Below, one piece after another: positions 1-9,834 of a stretch of 20,495 bases of DNA. Both the position numbers and the translations under genes were made by a program. The notes below the pieces were generated by a model that did not search any database, had not been told where the DNA came from, and saw only the letters and a list, made by a program, of their open reading frames with translations. The stretch's first letter is position 1, and each line of letters begins with the position of its first letter. Origin of the DNA: Acidimicrobiia bacterium (GTDB taxonomy: Bacteria > Actinomycetota > Acidimicrobiia > Acidimicrobiales > Aldehydirespiratoraceae); NCBI GenBank assembly GCA_022824605.1, contig JAJDZO010000164.1, positions 1 to 20,495 on the forward strand. Reading direction: 5' to 3'.

Positions 1-786
1 GTCGATGCGCTTCTCGACGGTGATGCCGGCCACCAGATCGAGCAGTCCCGCCGCGATCAGCACCGGAATCGACTCGCGCATGATCGTGCGCAGCTCCACC
101 AGCCGGCTCCGCAGCCCCCAAACCGCCGACAGCACGGCCGACACCGCCAGAGCCCACGCGATCGACGGCGTGAGAACCTCAATCCCGGCGAGTTCGGCCG
201 CCACCACCAGCGACGGCAGGGTCACCACATCGCCTGCCACCGTGACCATCGGCGCCACCACGTTGTCGAGATCCCAGCCGAACCGCACCGCTCCGGCTGT
301 GGTCGCCAAGGTGATCGCCAGAACGACGAAGGCCGCTATCAGACATCCCAGAGCCGAGATCACCACGAAGTCGGCCAGGCTCATCGTCTCCGAAACGTTG
401 AAGGCGAGCGCGATGCCTTTGGCCATGACCGCCAGCGCCACCCCCAGCCCGAGGCTCAACGCCACCGAGGCCAGCGCGTTCTGGGCCATCACCGAGTCCG
501 TCCGGCGCGACAACCGGAACGTGCCCGCGTGGATGGCGGTGCCCAGACGGCTGCCCAGTGCGCCGAAGATGTTGCCTTTCACCGCGATGGCCGCCGGCAC
601 CAGCAGCAACAGGCCCGGCAGTTCCTCCAAGGTGTCGGTGATCGACGCCAGGATCAGACCGGCGACCAGGCTGGCGATTGCGGCCATCACCAGCGCGGCG
701 AAGGCGCTGCGCACGGCCAGCAGGTCACGGACCCAGCGCGAGCCTGCCCTCAACAGTGCCCCGCTGATGCCACGCCGTGCAGCCAT
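1..786 (-). CDS. MgtE/SLC41-type divalent cation transporter, partial (C-terminus beyond window)
   Basis: The frame is open from ATG at 786-784 to the window edge, giving 262 residues of an integral membrane protein. Several long hydrophobic segments alternate with short polar loops. The diagnostic stretch is around residues 60-90: a hydrophobic helix ending in Val-Pro-Ala, then KGNIFGALGSRLGTAIHAG. This is the conserved helix motif of the MgtE/SLC41 integral membrane domain (family knowledge). The likely role is Mg2+ or other divalent cation transport across the cytoplasmic membrane. No cytoplasmic MgtE N-domain or CBS domains precede the membrane part, so it is the short type made only of membrane domains. 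It is divergent from the ParA gene, with about 100 bp between starts. A CACACT hexamer (799-794) lies 7 bases before the ATG. Substrate specificity is inferred only from the family. Confidence 0.8.
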   Translation of the reverse strand, partial: MAARRGISGALLRAGSRWVRDLLAVRSAFAALVMAAIASLVAGLILASITDTLEELPGLLLLVPAAIAVKGNIFGALGSRLGTAIHAGTFRLSRRTDSVMAQNALASVALSLGLGVALAVMAKGIALAFNVSETMSLADFVVISALGCLIAAFVVLAITLATTAGAVRFGWDLDNVVAPMVTVAGDVVTLPSLVVAAELAGIEVLTPSIAWALAVSAVLSAVWGLRSRLVELRTIMRESIPVLIAAGLLDLVAGITVEKRID

Positions 787-809
787 GGGAGCCAGTGTGC
801 TCCGCGAAA

Positions 810-819
810 CGAAGCTTCG
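810..819. repeat. 10-bp perfect palindrome in divergent promoter region
   Basis: CGAAGCTTCG is a perfect palindrome midway between the starts of the divergent transporter and ParA genes. It is flanked by CGCG on one side and by the palindrome GGCGCGCC (819-826) on the other. It could be an operator shared by both promoters. A palindrome of this size also arises by chance in GC-rich DNA. Confidence 0.25.
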
Positions 820-878
820 GCGCGCCGCCGCGCCCGCCCATGAGCGGCGCCCCTTGCCTACCCGAGCGGGTTCTTGGC

Positions 879-884
879 TACGGT
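879..884 (+). promoter_or_regulatory. -10 hexamer TACGGT, leaderless promoter of the ParA gene
   Basis: TACGGT matches the actinobacterial TANNNT -10 consensus and is followed by exactly six bases and then GTG (891). Transcription would start at or next to the first base of the start codon. There is no Shine-Dalgarno here. This supports the GTG at 891 over the in-frame ATG at 840. Confidence 0.55.
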
Positions 885-890
885 GCAGGC

Positions 891-1685
891 GTGCCCGTGA
901 TCGCTCTGGTCAACCAGAAGGGCGGAGTCGGCAAGACGACGACCACCCTCGGGCTGGCTTCGGTTGCCTGGTCGCGCCGGGTTCCGAGCCTGGTGATCGA
1001 CCTCGATCCGCAGGGCAACGCCACCACCGGACTGGGTGTGTGGTCACCCACCACCAACGTGGACGAGGCCCTGGCCGCCGACCAGCCTGGAGCAGTCGCG
1101 AGGCTCGCGGCCCCCTCAGAATGGCCCGACGACAAGGGCCTTGCCCCCAACGTGGTGGCATCGTCTCCTGCGCTGGCGGGCCGGGAGCGGCAGTTGCTCA
1201 CCGACCCCGTCGGCGCGCAGGACCGGCTCCGGGTGGCGCTGTCGGGATATGCGGATCTCGTGCTTATCGACTGCCCGCCGTCGTTGGGACTGCTGACCAT
1301 CAACGCTCTGTTCGCCGCCGACGCCGCTCTGGTGGTGACCGAGCCCAGCGCGTGGGCCTCCGACGGGGTCCGCGAGATCATGGCGACCATCGATCGGGTC
1401 GCCGCCCGCAAGCCGTCGGGACTCGAAGTTGCAGGAGTGGCCGTCAATCGCCTGGCCCGGACCCGCGACTCCCGCTACTGGAACGAACAGCTCATCGCCG
1501 ACCACGGCCGCCTCGTGCTGCCGCCGGTGCGCATGCGAGCCGCGGTGGCTGAGGCAGCAGCACGCTCGCTTCCCATCCATGCGCTGCCGCCCCGCCCGGG
1601 CGCGGCAGAAGCCTGCGGGGAGTTCGATCTGCTCTACGATCGAGTGGTGGGTACGCCTGACGCGGAGTATCGCGATGGTCTATGA
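891..1685 (+). CDS. ParA/Soj-family P-loop ATPase (orphan)
   Basis: A 264-residue protein of the ParA/MinD SIMIBI ATPase family. Residues 10-17 form the deviant Walker A KGGVGKTT, with the signature lysine at 10 and catalytic lysine at 15. The next motif, VIDLDPQGNATTGLG, is the switch-I region typical of ParA/Soj. The Walker B-like segment LVLIDCPPSLG follows, then GVAVNRLARTR, a usual late ParA block. Length is normal for chromosomal ParA without an N-terminal HTH. Such ATPases cycle between DNA-bound dimer and monomer to position chromosomes, plasmids or protein cargo. No ParB gene or clear parS site lies nearby, so the cargo is unknown. The 3' end overlaps the next small gene by 11 bases. 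The GTG start was chosen because the family homology begins there and a leaderless-type -10 precedes it; the in-frame ATG at 840 is the alternative. Confidence 0.85.
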   Translation: MPVIALVNQKGGVGKTTTTLGLASVAWSRRVPSLVIDLDPQGNATTGLGVWSPTTNVDEALAADQPGAVARLAAPSEWPDDKGLAPNVVASSPALAGRERQLLTDPVGAQDRLRVALSGYADLVLIDCPPSLGLLTINALFAADAALVVTEPSAWASDGVREIMATIDRVAARKPSGLEVAGVAVNRLARTRDSRYWNEQLIADHGRLVLPPVRMRAAVAEAAARSLPIHALPPRPGAAEACGEFDLLYDRVVGTPDAEYRDGL

Positions 1686-1950
1686 CCCTCAACGGGACCA
1701 GCCCCGCCACGGACGCAACGGGCGCGGCCCCGCGATAGTCGACAGCCTCCTCGACCCGGTAGGCGAATCGCCGCAAACCAGCGACGACAGGTCGCCCGAG
1801 GATGCGGGTGAACCGGCGATGCCCGAGCCTGCCCAAGCCTGGACCGAGCGGCTGCTGTATTCGGTGGGGCTCTCCACTGTGCTCAGCGCAGCCGCAGGTC
1901 TGGTGACTCTGCGGCTGCTGTGGAGGTTCTGGAAGCGCCGCGCTCGCTAG
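1675..1950 (+). CDS. small single-TM protein coupled to ParA (hypothetical)
   Basis: A 91-residue ORF starting at ATG 1675 inside the last codons of the ParA gene, overlapping it by 11 bases in another frame. That arrangement suggests translational coupling. The first 55 residues are polar, rich in Asp, Glu, Pro and Gly, and probably disordered. Residues about 60-82 form one hydrophobic helix, followed by a basic tail with WKRRAR. By the positive-inside rule the C-terminus would be cytoplasmic and the N-terminus outside, although a signal-anchor in the other direction cannot be excluded. I do not recognise a family. Its position suggests it could be a membrane partner or cargo of the ParA ATPase, which is inference from context only. 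It is convergent to the nuclease gene, with a 27-base gap and no obvious terminator hairpin. Confidence 0.5.
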   Translation: MVYDPQRDQPRHGRNGRGPAIVDSLLDPVGESPQTSDDRSPEDAGEPAMPEPAQAWTERLLYSVGLSTVLSAAAGLVTLRLLWRFWKRRAR

Positions 1951-1977
1951 CCCCGCGACGCGAATCTCCCCCTACCT

Positions 1978-2868
1978 CTAACCGGCCAGCTTCAGCAGGC
2001 TCGCCTCCTCGGCGGCTCGAAGCTCGGCTCGCCGGGCTGTCTCGACCTGGCCTTCGGGGCACAGCTCGGTGTACGGGCAGTAGTTGCACAGCGGACCGAC
2101 ACGGGCCGAGAAGTCGTCGGTGCTGCAGGAGTCGCCGATCGCGCACCACGTCGACTTCAGTTGCTCGACTGCGCCCGCCAGTTCGACCTCGGTGACCGCG
2201 GTGGCCACGATCTTCTGGCCCAGATACAGCAGCCGAGCCCTCACCGGCTGTTCGCCCGTCTCTTCGGCCACAGCCGCCGCGTAGAGCAGCACCTGCTGCA
2301 GCCTGCCTGCTGAGTAGCGCGGTGACGGGGCCCGGCCCGACTTGTAGTCGCTGATCACCACTCCGTCCGGTTCGGACTCGACTCGATCGACCACGCCCCG
2401 GAAGGGCACGCCGTCGAGCGTCACCGACACCTGCTGCTCGGTGGACCGCACATCCACTTCGGCCGGATCCTCGAGATCCCACAGACCCTCGATGGCCCGC
2501 CAGGCCTTCCAACGGAACTCCTTCTCCTGCGCTTCGTCGAGTTCCAGATCGCGGTAGTCAGCGCTGCCGGACATCTCCGACCACGATGCTCGGGCGATCC
2601 GGCGGGCGTCGTCCTTGGTGCGCCGGCCCGGGTGCTGCGCCATGAGGAGTTCAAGCACCCGATGGGCGAACGTGCCGACCAGGGCGTCCACTCCCGGCGG
2701 GTCGGGCAGACGGTCCACATAGCGGAAACGCCAGCGGCGGGGGCACTGCTCGAAGGTGGCCGCGCCCGACGGTGACAGCCGCTTGGGCGGGCTCGGGCGA
2801 CCGTCCTGGCCGACCGCGCCGACACCCGCGGGGTCGAGCATGTCGCCGGGATCGAGCGCGAGCTGCAT
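1978..2868 (-). CDS. RecB-family PD-(D/E)XK exonuclease with Fe-S cysteines
   Basis: A 296-residue stand-alone nuclease of the RecB/AddB/Cas4 type (PDDEXK_1). Visible active-site elements are His69 in GTFAHRVLE, Asp161 in RGVVDRVE, the Asp174-X-Lys176 pair in ISDYKSG, and Gln191 in the QQVLLYA motif. Cys42 (FEQCPRRW) with Cys261, Cys264 and Cys270 (CNYCPYTELC) form the four-cysteine pattern that holds a 4Fe-4S cluster in Cas4 and AddB C-terminal domains. No helicase domain is present, so it is a free nuclease domain. Such proteins are common in actinobacteria and are annotated as RecB-family exonucleases; the substrate is unknown. It lies downstream of the topoisomerase B gene on the same strand, separated by the 17-bp tandem repeat. 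Start ATG 2868 is preceded by TAGAAC six bases upstream, a near match to the leaderless -10. Confidence 0.85.
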   Translation of the reverse strand: MQLALDPGDMLDPAGVGAVGQDGRPSPPKRLSPSGAATFEQCPRRWRFRYVDRLPDPPGVDALVGTFAHRVLELLMAQHPGRRTKDDARRIARASWSEMSGSADYRDLELDEAQEKEFRWKAWRAIEGLWDLEDPAEVDVRSTEQQVSVTLDGVPFRGVVDRVESEPDGVVISDYKSGRAPSPRYSAGRLQQVLLYAAAVAEETGEQPVRARLLYLGQKIVATAVTEVELAGAVEQLKSTWCAIGDSCSTDDFSARVGPLCNYCPYTELCPEGQVETARRAELRAAEEASLLKLAG

Positions 2869-2874
2869 ACCGCC

Positions 2875-2880
2875 GTTCTA
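2875..2880 (-). promoter_or_regulatory. possible -10 TAGAAC for the RecB-like nuclease
   Basis: On the minus strand TAGAAC is followed by six bases and then ATG (2868), the same spacing as the clear leaderless promoters in this window. The last base is C instead of T, so the match is imperfect. Confidence 0.3.
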
Positions 2881-2913
2881 GTTCATCGGTGTGACAACCG
2901 CAGGGATGTCCGG

Positions 2914-3022
2914 CAGCCATCGCAACCCAGCCGTCGCCGCAGGCCGTCGCGTCGCCGCAGCCCAGCCGTCGCCGCAACCCAGCCGTCATCGCAGGCCGGC
3001 CGTCGTCGCAGGCCAGCCGCGG
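2914..3022. repeat. degenerate 17-bp GC-rich tandem repeat
   Basis: About six to seven copies of a unit close to CAGCCGTCGCCGCAACC fill most of the space between the topoisomerase B stop and the nuclease gene. From 2963 the period is exactly 17 (unit starts 2963, 2980, 2997, 3014). The left copies have small indels. A 17-base period is not a codon multiple and no sensible ORF runs through it, so it is probably noncoding. The function is unknown; replication slippage is the likely origin. Confidence 0.7.
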
Positions 3023-5247
3023 TCAGATGTCGAGGGTGGCCTCGTCCACCAGTGAGGAGTTCTCGACCAGGTAGTCGCGCCGCTGGGCCACGTCGCTGCC
3101 CATCAGAACGTCGAACATCTCCGCCGCGGCGTCGGCCTGCTCGGCGTCGGCCATGGTGAGCCGTCGCAGTGTCCGGGTGGCGGGATCCAGCGCACAGTGC
3201 CGCAGTTCGTCGGTGTTCATCTCCCCGAGGCCCTTGAAGCGCTGCCACTTGACGTTCTCGGCTCTGCGGTTGCCGCGGCACAGCTCGGCGGTGATCCGGT
3301 CACGCTCGTCGTCGGAATATGCCCGATAGGTCCGGTCTCCGACCTTGGCGGTGTACAGCGGCGGCTGGGCGGAGAAGACCCGCCCCGCCACGAGCATGTC
3401 CCTCATGTACCCGTGGATCAGGGTCAACAACAGGCAGCGGATGTGGCTGCCGTCCACGTCGGCGTCGCACAGTATGACGATGCGGCCGTAGCGGGCGGAC
3501 TCGATGTCGAAAGCGTCGCCCGCGCCGGCGCCCATGGCGGTGAAGATCGCCTGGGCCTCGGCGTTGTCGAGGACCTGCTTGGGGCTCGCCTTGGCCGCGT
3601 TCACGATCTTGCCTCGCAGCGGCAGGATGGCCACGAACTGCGAGTCCCGTCCCCGCTTGGCCGGACCCGCGGCCGAGTCGCCCTCCACCAGCACCAGCTC
3701 GGCCTCGGGACCGTGGCGGCGACAGTCGGCCAGCTTGTCGGGCATCCCGGTGGAGCCCAGGCTGGCCGCTCGGCGCTTGGTGTCGAGCATCTGTTTGGAG
3801 GCGACCCGGTTGACGATGGCGGCGGCCAGCTTGTCGCCGATGGCCTTCACCTGCGAGCGGGGACCGCCGCCGGGCTCGAACCACTCCTTGAGCTGCTCGT
3901 AGGTGACCCGGGCCGCGATGCCCTCGATCGCGGGTGTGCCCAGCTCCTGCTTGGTCTGGCCCCGGAACTGCGGCTCGGAGAACGTCACCTTCACCGCCGC
4001 GATGAGGCCCTCACGCACATCGTCCTTGGTGGCCCCGGTCTTGGCGCCGCCGCCCTTGCCGTTCTTAGTGCTCGGGCCGCGGTGGTCGCGGGCGAGCCGG
4101 GCCAGCTTGCGGTTGTCCTTCAACAGCACGCCGTTGACCACCCGAGTCAAGGCCTTGTCGAAGCCGGCCAGGTGGGTGCCGCCCGAGCTGGTGGGGATCG
4201 TGTTCACGAACGACTGCACGTCGCTGTCGTATCCCGACACCCAGCGCAGCGCGATGTCGACCGTGCACTCCCGCTCGACCTCGGTGATCCGGCCGTCCAC
4301 AGGGACCTTCTCCACGAAGCGCTCGATGCCGTTGATGGTGATCACGCCGCTCACCGTGCTCTGCCCGGCGGCTTCGGAGCGCTCCTTCACCAGGTCGGCG
4401 AGGCCGCCCCGGCTCACGAAGTCGAACGGTTCGGAGGTCTCGCCGCTGCGGTTGTCCACCACGGTCACCCGCAGGCCGGGCACGAGGTAGCACATCTGGC
4501 GGAGGCGGCTGCGTACCTCGTCGGCGTCGATGCGGGCGTCGGGATGGAACAGGGCCGTGTCGGGCCAGAACTTCACCCTTGTGCCGGTCGCCTTGCTGCG
4601 CCGGGTGGTGGGGCGCACGTTGCTGCTGGGCTTGAACCTTCCGTTCACGAAGTGGCCGGGCTTCTGGTCCTTGAAGCTCAACTCGTGGACGTAGCCGTCG
4701 CGGCGTACCTCCACATCGAGTCGGGTGGACAGTGCGTTGACGACCGACGCCCCCACCCCGTGCAGCCCGCCGGAGGCCTTGTAGGCGCCCTCGCCGAACT
4801 TCCCGCCCGCGTGGAGTTCGGTGAACACCACTTCCAGGGCCGACACATCACGGTCGGGGTGCTTGTCGACGGGGATGCCGCGGCCGTTGTCGGCCACCTC
4901 GATCGACCCGTCACGACGCAGGGTGACGTCCACCCGGGTGGCGAAGCCGGCGGCGGCCTCGTCCACGGCGTTGTCGACGATCTCCCACACGAGATGCATG
5001 AGGCCCTCGGACCCGTTACCGCCGATGTACATTGCTGGCCGCTTGCGGACCGCCTCGAGGCCTTCGAGCGTCTCGATGGAGTCGGCGTCGTAGGTGTCGG
5101 TGCTGCGTCGGGTCGCACCATTGGAACCGTTGGCGACCACGCCCTCAGGCTTCGCCTCCGCGGCGGGCTCGGCCCCGATTCCCGGCAACAGCGGTGCCTC
5201 GACCACCCCGGAGGGTCTACGAGACTTGGTTGACGGCGACACCGCCA

Positions 5248-5248
<1 letters not shown>
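3023..5248 (-). CDS. parE: type IIA DNA topoisomerase subunit B (ParE-like; GyrB family)
   Basis: A protein of about 741 residues holding the ATPase and TOPRIM domains of gyrase/topoisomerase IV. The conserved part starts near residue 52 (EGLEAVRKRPAMYIG). The GHKL ATP site is visible as EIVDNAVDEA, DNGRGIPVD and GGLHGVGASVVNALS. The switch-lysine loop reads GQTKQELGTP, nearer to actinobacterial ParE than to the GyrB QTKTKLG form. TOPRIM motifs are EGDSAAGPAKRGRD (about residue 520) and DADVDGSHIR (about 595). There is no large GyrB insert. Before the conserved core lie about 50 low-complexity residues, and a Lys/Gly-rich stretch (NGKGGGAKTGATK) sits in the transducer domain. ATG 5248 overlaps the TGA of the upstream subunit A gene, so the two are surely cotranslated; GTG at 5254 or 5251 are alternative starts. 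The assignment to topoisomerase IV rather than a second gyrase is inference. Confidence 0.9.
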
Positions 5249-7776
<2,528 letters not shown>

Positions 7777-7867
7777 GATTCTCTCCAGGCTCTCCAAGTC
7801 TCTCGCAGGGTCCTTGCCGACGAGTGCCTAGCTCGACGGCGATGGGGTCAGCCCGCCGATAGGACCG

Positions 7868-7873
7868 ACCGTA
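7868..7873 (-). promoter_or_regulatory. candidate -10 TACGGT for the topoisomerase operon
   Basis: On the minus strand TACGGT fits TANNNT and would give a 5' leader of about 85 bases before GTG 7776, consistent with that gene having a Shine-Dalgarno. No clear -35 is visible, so this is only a candidate. Confidence 0.25.
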
Positions 7874-8134
7874 GCGGCTCATGACCTGCCGATTGGTGAT
7901 CTTCCGGCCCCTGCTGAAGGGTCATCCACAGGCCAGCGGTGCCTCCCGAGTTGTCGGCGACACAACCGGCCCGACGCGACAAACCTGCACCTATCTGCGC
8001 GCCCTCTTGATCGCGCCAGTCCCACAGGTCGACGCCCTCAGCGGGGCATCGCCGCGTTCCGTGGTCGAGGGGACAACCCGCCGGCTGCCCTTCCGAGGCC
8101 GACATACTCTCGCCATAATGCTGGCACCCAGCCG

Positions 8135-8140
8135 TATCGT
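8135..8140 (+). promoter_or_regulatory. -10 hexamer TATCGT, leaderless promoter of the SnoaL-CoA-transferase-Nudix operon
   Basis: TATCGT is followed by six bases and then GTG 8147, with no Shine-Dalgarno. The start codon would sit at the predicted transcript 5' end. The same hexamer-to-start distance occurs before several other genes in the window. Confidence 0.55.
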
Positions 8141-8146
8141 GGGGCG

Positions 8147-8602
8147 GTGGAGGTGCAGACGCTCATCGACCGGGCGGAGATCACCGACCTGCTCACCCGC
8201 TACGCCCGAGCCGTCGACCGCCAGGACTGGGACCTGTTCCGCAGCGTCTTCACCCCCGACGCCCACATCGACTACACCGCGGTCGGCGGCATCGCGGGCG
8301 ACGTCGACATCGTTGTCGGGTTCCTCACAGAGGCCATGGCGATGTTCGAGAGCATCCAGCACCTGATCTCCAACATCGAGATCACCATCGACCGAGACGA
8401 GGCCGAGGTCACCGCCATGGTGTACAACCCGTTGAAGCTTCCCGGCCATCCGGTGTGGGCCACCGGCGGCTGGTACCACCACAAGCTGGTGCGCACCTCC
8501 GAGGGCTGGCGCAGCCGGTCGTTGGTGGAGGAGGCCGGATGGTTCCACGGCGTGCCGGAGCCCGACCAGCCCACCGGGCGCAACTCGGCCGACCAAGGCT
8601 GA
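8147..8602 (+). CDS. SnoaL-like / NTF2-fold protein
   Basis: A 151-residue protein with the sequence pattern of the SnoaL_4/NTF2-like alpha+beta cone fold. It opens with helices ending in LLTRYARAVDRQDWDLFRSVFTPDAHIDY, then an IxHLISN-type strand (SIQHLISNIEI), and finishes with GGWYHHKLVRTSEGWRSRSL. These are typical of the large family that includes SnoaL cyclases, ring-hydroxylating beta-like subunits and steroid isomerase or dehydratase relatives. The Tyr/Arg, Asp and His residues of such pockets are present (Asp in FTPDAHIDY, His in QHLISN and YHHKL), but the reaction cannot be read from sequence. It is first in an apparent operon with a CoA-transferase 41 bases downstream, so a role in catabolism of a CoA-activated substrate is plausible. 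Start GTG is fixed by the -10 hexamer placement. Confidence 0.8.
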   Translation: MEVQTLIDRAEITDLLTRYARAVDRQDWDLFRSVFTPDAHIDYTAVGGIAGDVDIVVGFLTEAMAMFESIQHLISNIEITIDRDEAEVTAMVYNPLKLPGHPVWATGGWYHHKLVRTSEGWRSRSLVEEAGWFHGVPEPDQPTGRNSADQG

Positions 8603-8643
8603 CTCGACGCCGGCCGGCCCCTGAACGAGGATCGCGAGACGCC

Positions 8644-9834
8644 ATGGCAGGACCACTGCACGGAATCCGGATCGTCGAGATGAGCGTGGCCATAACCGGG
8701 CCGCTCACGGTGGGTCTGCTCGTCGATCAGGGCGCCGAGGCCGTCAAGGTGGAACCCCCCGTATACGGCGACCAGGGCCGCTTCGTCGGTGTGGTTGCGG
8801 GCGGGATCTCGGCGATGTTCCAGACATGCAACCGCGGCAAGCGCTCGGTGGCCGTCGACTGCACCGACGAGCGGGGCCGCCGGATCGTGCTCGATCTGCT
8901 CGCCGACGCCGACGTGTTCGTGCAGAACATGCGACCCGGCGTGATAGAGCGCCTAGGCCTCGGCTACAGCGACGTCTCAGCCGTCAATCCCGACCTCGTC
9001 TACACCTCGATCACAGGCTTCGGGCCCGACGGCCCCTACGCGAACCGGCGGGCCTACGACTCCGTGATTCAGGCCCAATCGGGCTTCGTGGGCAACCAGA
9101 CCGGCCCGAACGACGCCTCGCCTCGTTTTCTGCGCCAGGCGCTGGCCGACAAGGTGACCGCCTTCACCGCCGCTCAGGCTGTGACGGCGGCGCTGCTGGC
9201 ACGCCAGCGCGGCGAGCCGGGCCAGCATGTGGAGGTGTCGATGCTCGACGCCTCGGTGGCCTTCCTGTTCGTCGACGCCGCCGCCCACGAGGTGGCCCTC
9301 GACAACACCCAGCGCCATCTGCCGCAGTCGTTCTCGGCTCCACAGCGAGCCATCGCACTGGCCGACGGCCACGTCGTGGTGGCCGCGGTCACCGATGCGG
9401 AGTTCCACGGCATGGCCCGAGCCTTCGGTGTGGACACCAGCGATCCTCGGGTGGCCACCATGGGCGACCGTCAGCGCCACAAGGAACCCACCAGCGACAT
9501 CTTCAGGGCCGTGCATGCCGCGGCCGCGGCCATGCCCCTCGCGGAGGCGGTGGAGGCCCTCGATCGCTATCAGGTTCCGTTCGGGGTCGTGCTCGACGTT
9601 GAGGACATCGCCGACGACGCTCAGGCCGTCCATAACCAGTTGTTCAGCGAGCACGACCATCCGGTGATGGGCCGGGTGCGCCAGGCTCGGCCTGCGGCCC
9701 GCTTCTCGCAGACGCCGGCAGAGTTGCGCCAGCCGTCGTCTCCCGGCCACGGCCAGCACACCGACGAAGTTCTTGCAGAGCTCGGCCTGACTGACAGCAT
9801 CGACGAGTTCAGAGCCGACGGCGTGATCAAGTGA
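8644..9834 (+). CDS. class III CoA-transferase (CaiB/BaiF family)
   Basis: A 396-residue protein, normal length for formyl-CoA/carnitine/alpha-methylacyl-CoA racemase type enzymes (CoA_transf_3). Residues 1-40 carry LHGIRIVEM and DQGAEAVKVE, and residues 60-70 carry CNRGKRSVA. FVQNMRPGVIERLGLGY follows at 92-108, then TSITGFGPDGPY. Asp139 in RRAYDSVIQAQSG matches the catalytic aspartate that forms the acyl anhydride and thioester. GEPGQHVEVSMLDASV is the usual second-domain motif. The role is to move CoA between acyl groups, or to epimerise 2-methylacyl-CoA; the substrate is unknown. The start ATG is preceded by only a weak GAGG 13 bases upstream. Its stop overlaps the GTG start of the Nudix gene by four bases (GTGA), indicating coupled translation. 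Confidence 0.9.
   Translation: MAGPLHGIRIVEMSVAITGPLTVGLLVDQGAEAVKVEPPVYGDQGRFVGVVAGGISAMFQTCNRGKRSVAVDCTDERGRRIVLDLLADADVFVQNMRPGVIERLGLGYSDVSAVNPDLVYTSITGFGPDGPYANRRAYDSVIQAQSGFVGNQTGPNDASPRFLRQALADKVTAFTAAQAVTAALLARQRGEPGQHVEVSMLDASVAFLFVDAAAHEVALDNTQRHLPQSFSAPQRAIALADGHVVVAAVTDAEFHGMARAFGVDTSDPRVATMGDRQRHKEPTSDIFRAVHAAAAAMPLAEAVEALDRYQVPFGVVLDVEDIADDAQAVHNQLFSEHDHPVMGRVRQARPAARFSQTPAELRQPSSPGHGQHTDEVLAELGLTDSIDEFRADGVIK

Larger units (their letters stand above)
7777..8146. other. 370-bp intergenic region between divergent topoisomerase and SnoaL-like genes
   Basis: Neither strand shows a convincing gene. ORFs of up to about 160 codons here lack homology and look like high-GC chance frames. 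It holds a candidate minus-strand -10 (TACGGT, 7873-7868), a weak GTTGT/ACAAC inverted repeat (7950-7966) and the plus-strand leaderless promoter of the next gene at its right end. It is the longest gene-free stretch in the window, so it could carry regulation of the topoisomerase pair. I see no recognisable RNA gene in it. Confidence 0.5.

Noticed and set aside
5..1552. A 515-codon open frame on the plus strand over the transporter and ParA region
   Set aside because: It is a high-GC shadow: its text is compositionally biased with no family motif, while the opposite strand (1-786) and another frame (891-1685) give clear MgtE-like and ParA motifs.
2914..3022. CRISPR array
   Set aside because: Unit is 17 bp and contiguous, with no spacers and no cas genes apart from a generic RecB-like nuclease.
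3197..5233. A 678-codon plus-strand frame antisense to the topoisomerase B gene
   Set aside because: Mirror of the codon bias of the minus-strand gene; no recognisable domain.
7848..8105. ORFs of 85 to 160 codons in the intergenic space before the SnoaL-like gene
   Set aside because: Low-information text, overlapping each other on opposite strands, and conflicting with the promoter elements; no Shine-Dalgarno or homology pattern.
8609..8621. Palindrome GCCGGCCGGC between the SnoaL-like and CoA-transferase genes
   Set aside because: Simple GC alternation, expected by chance at this base composition and inside an operon.
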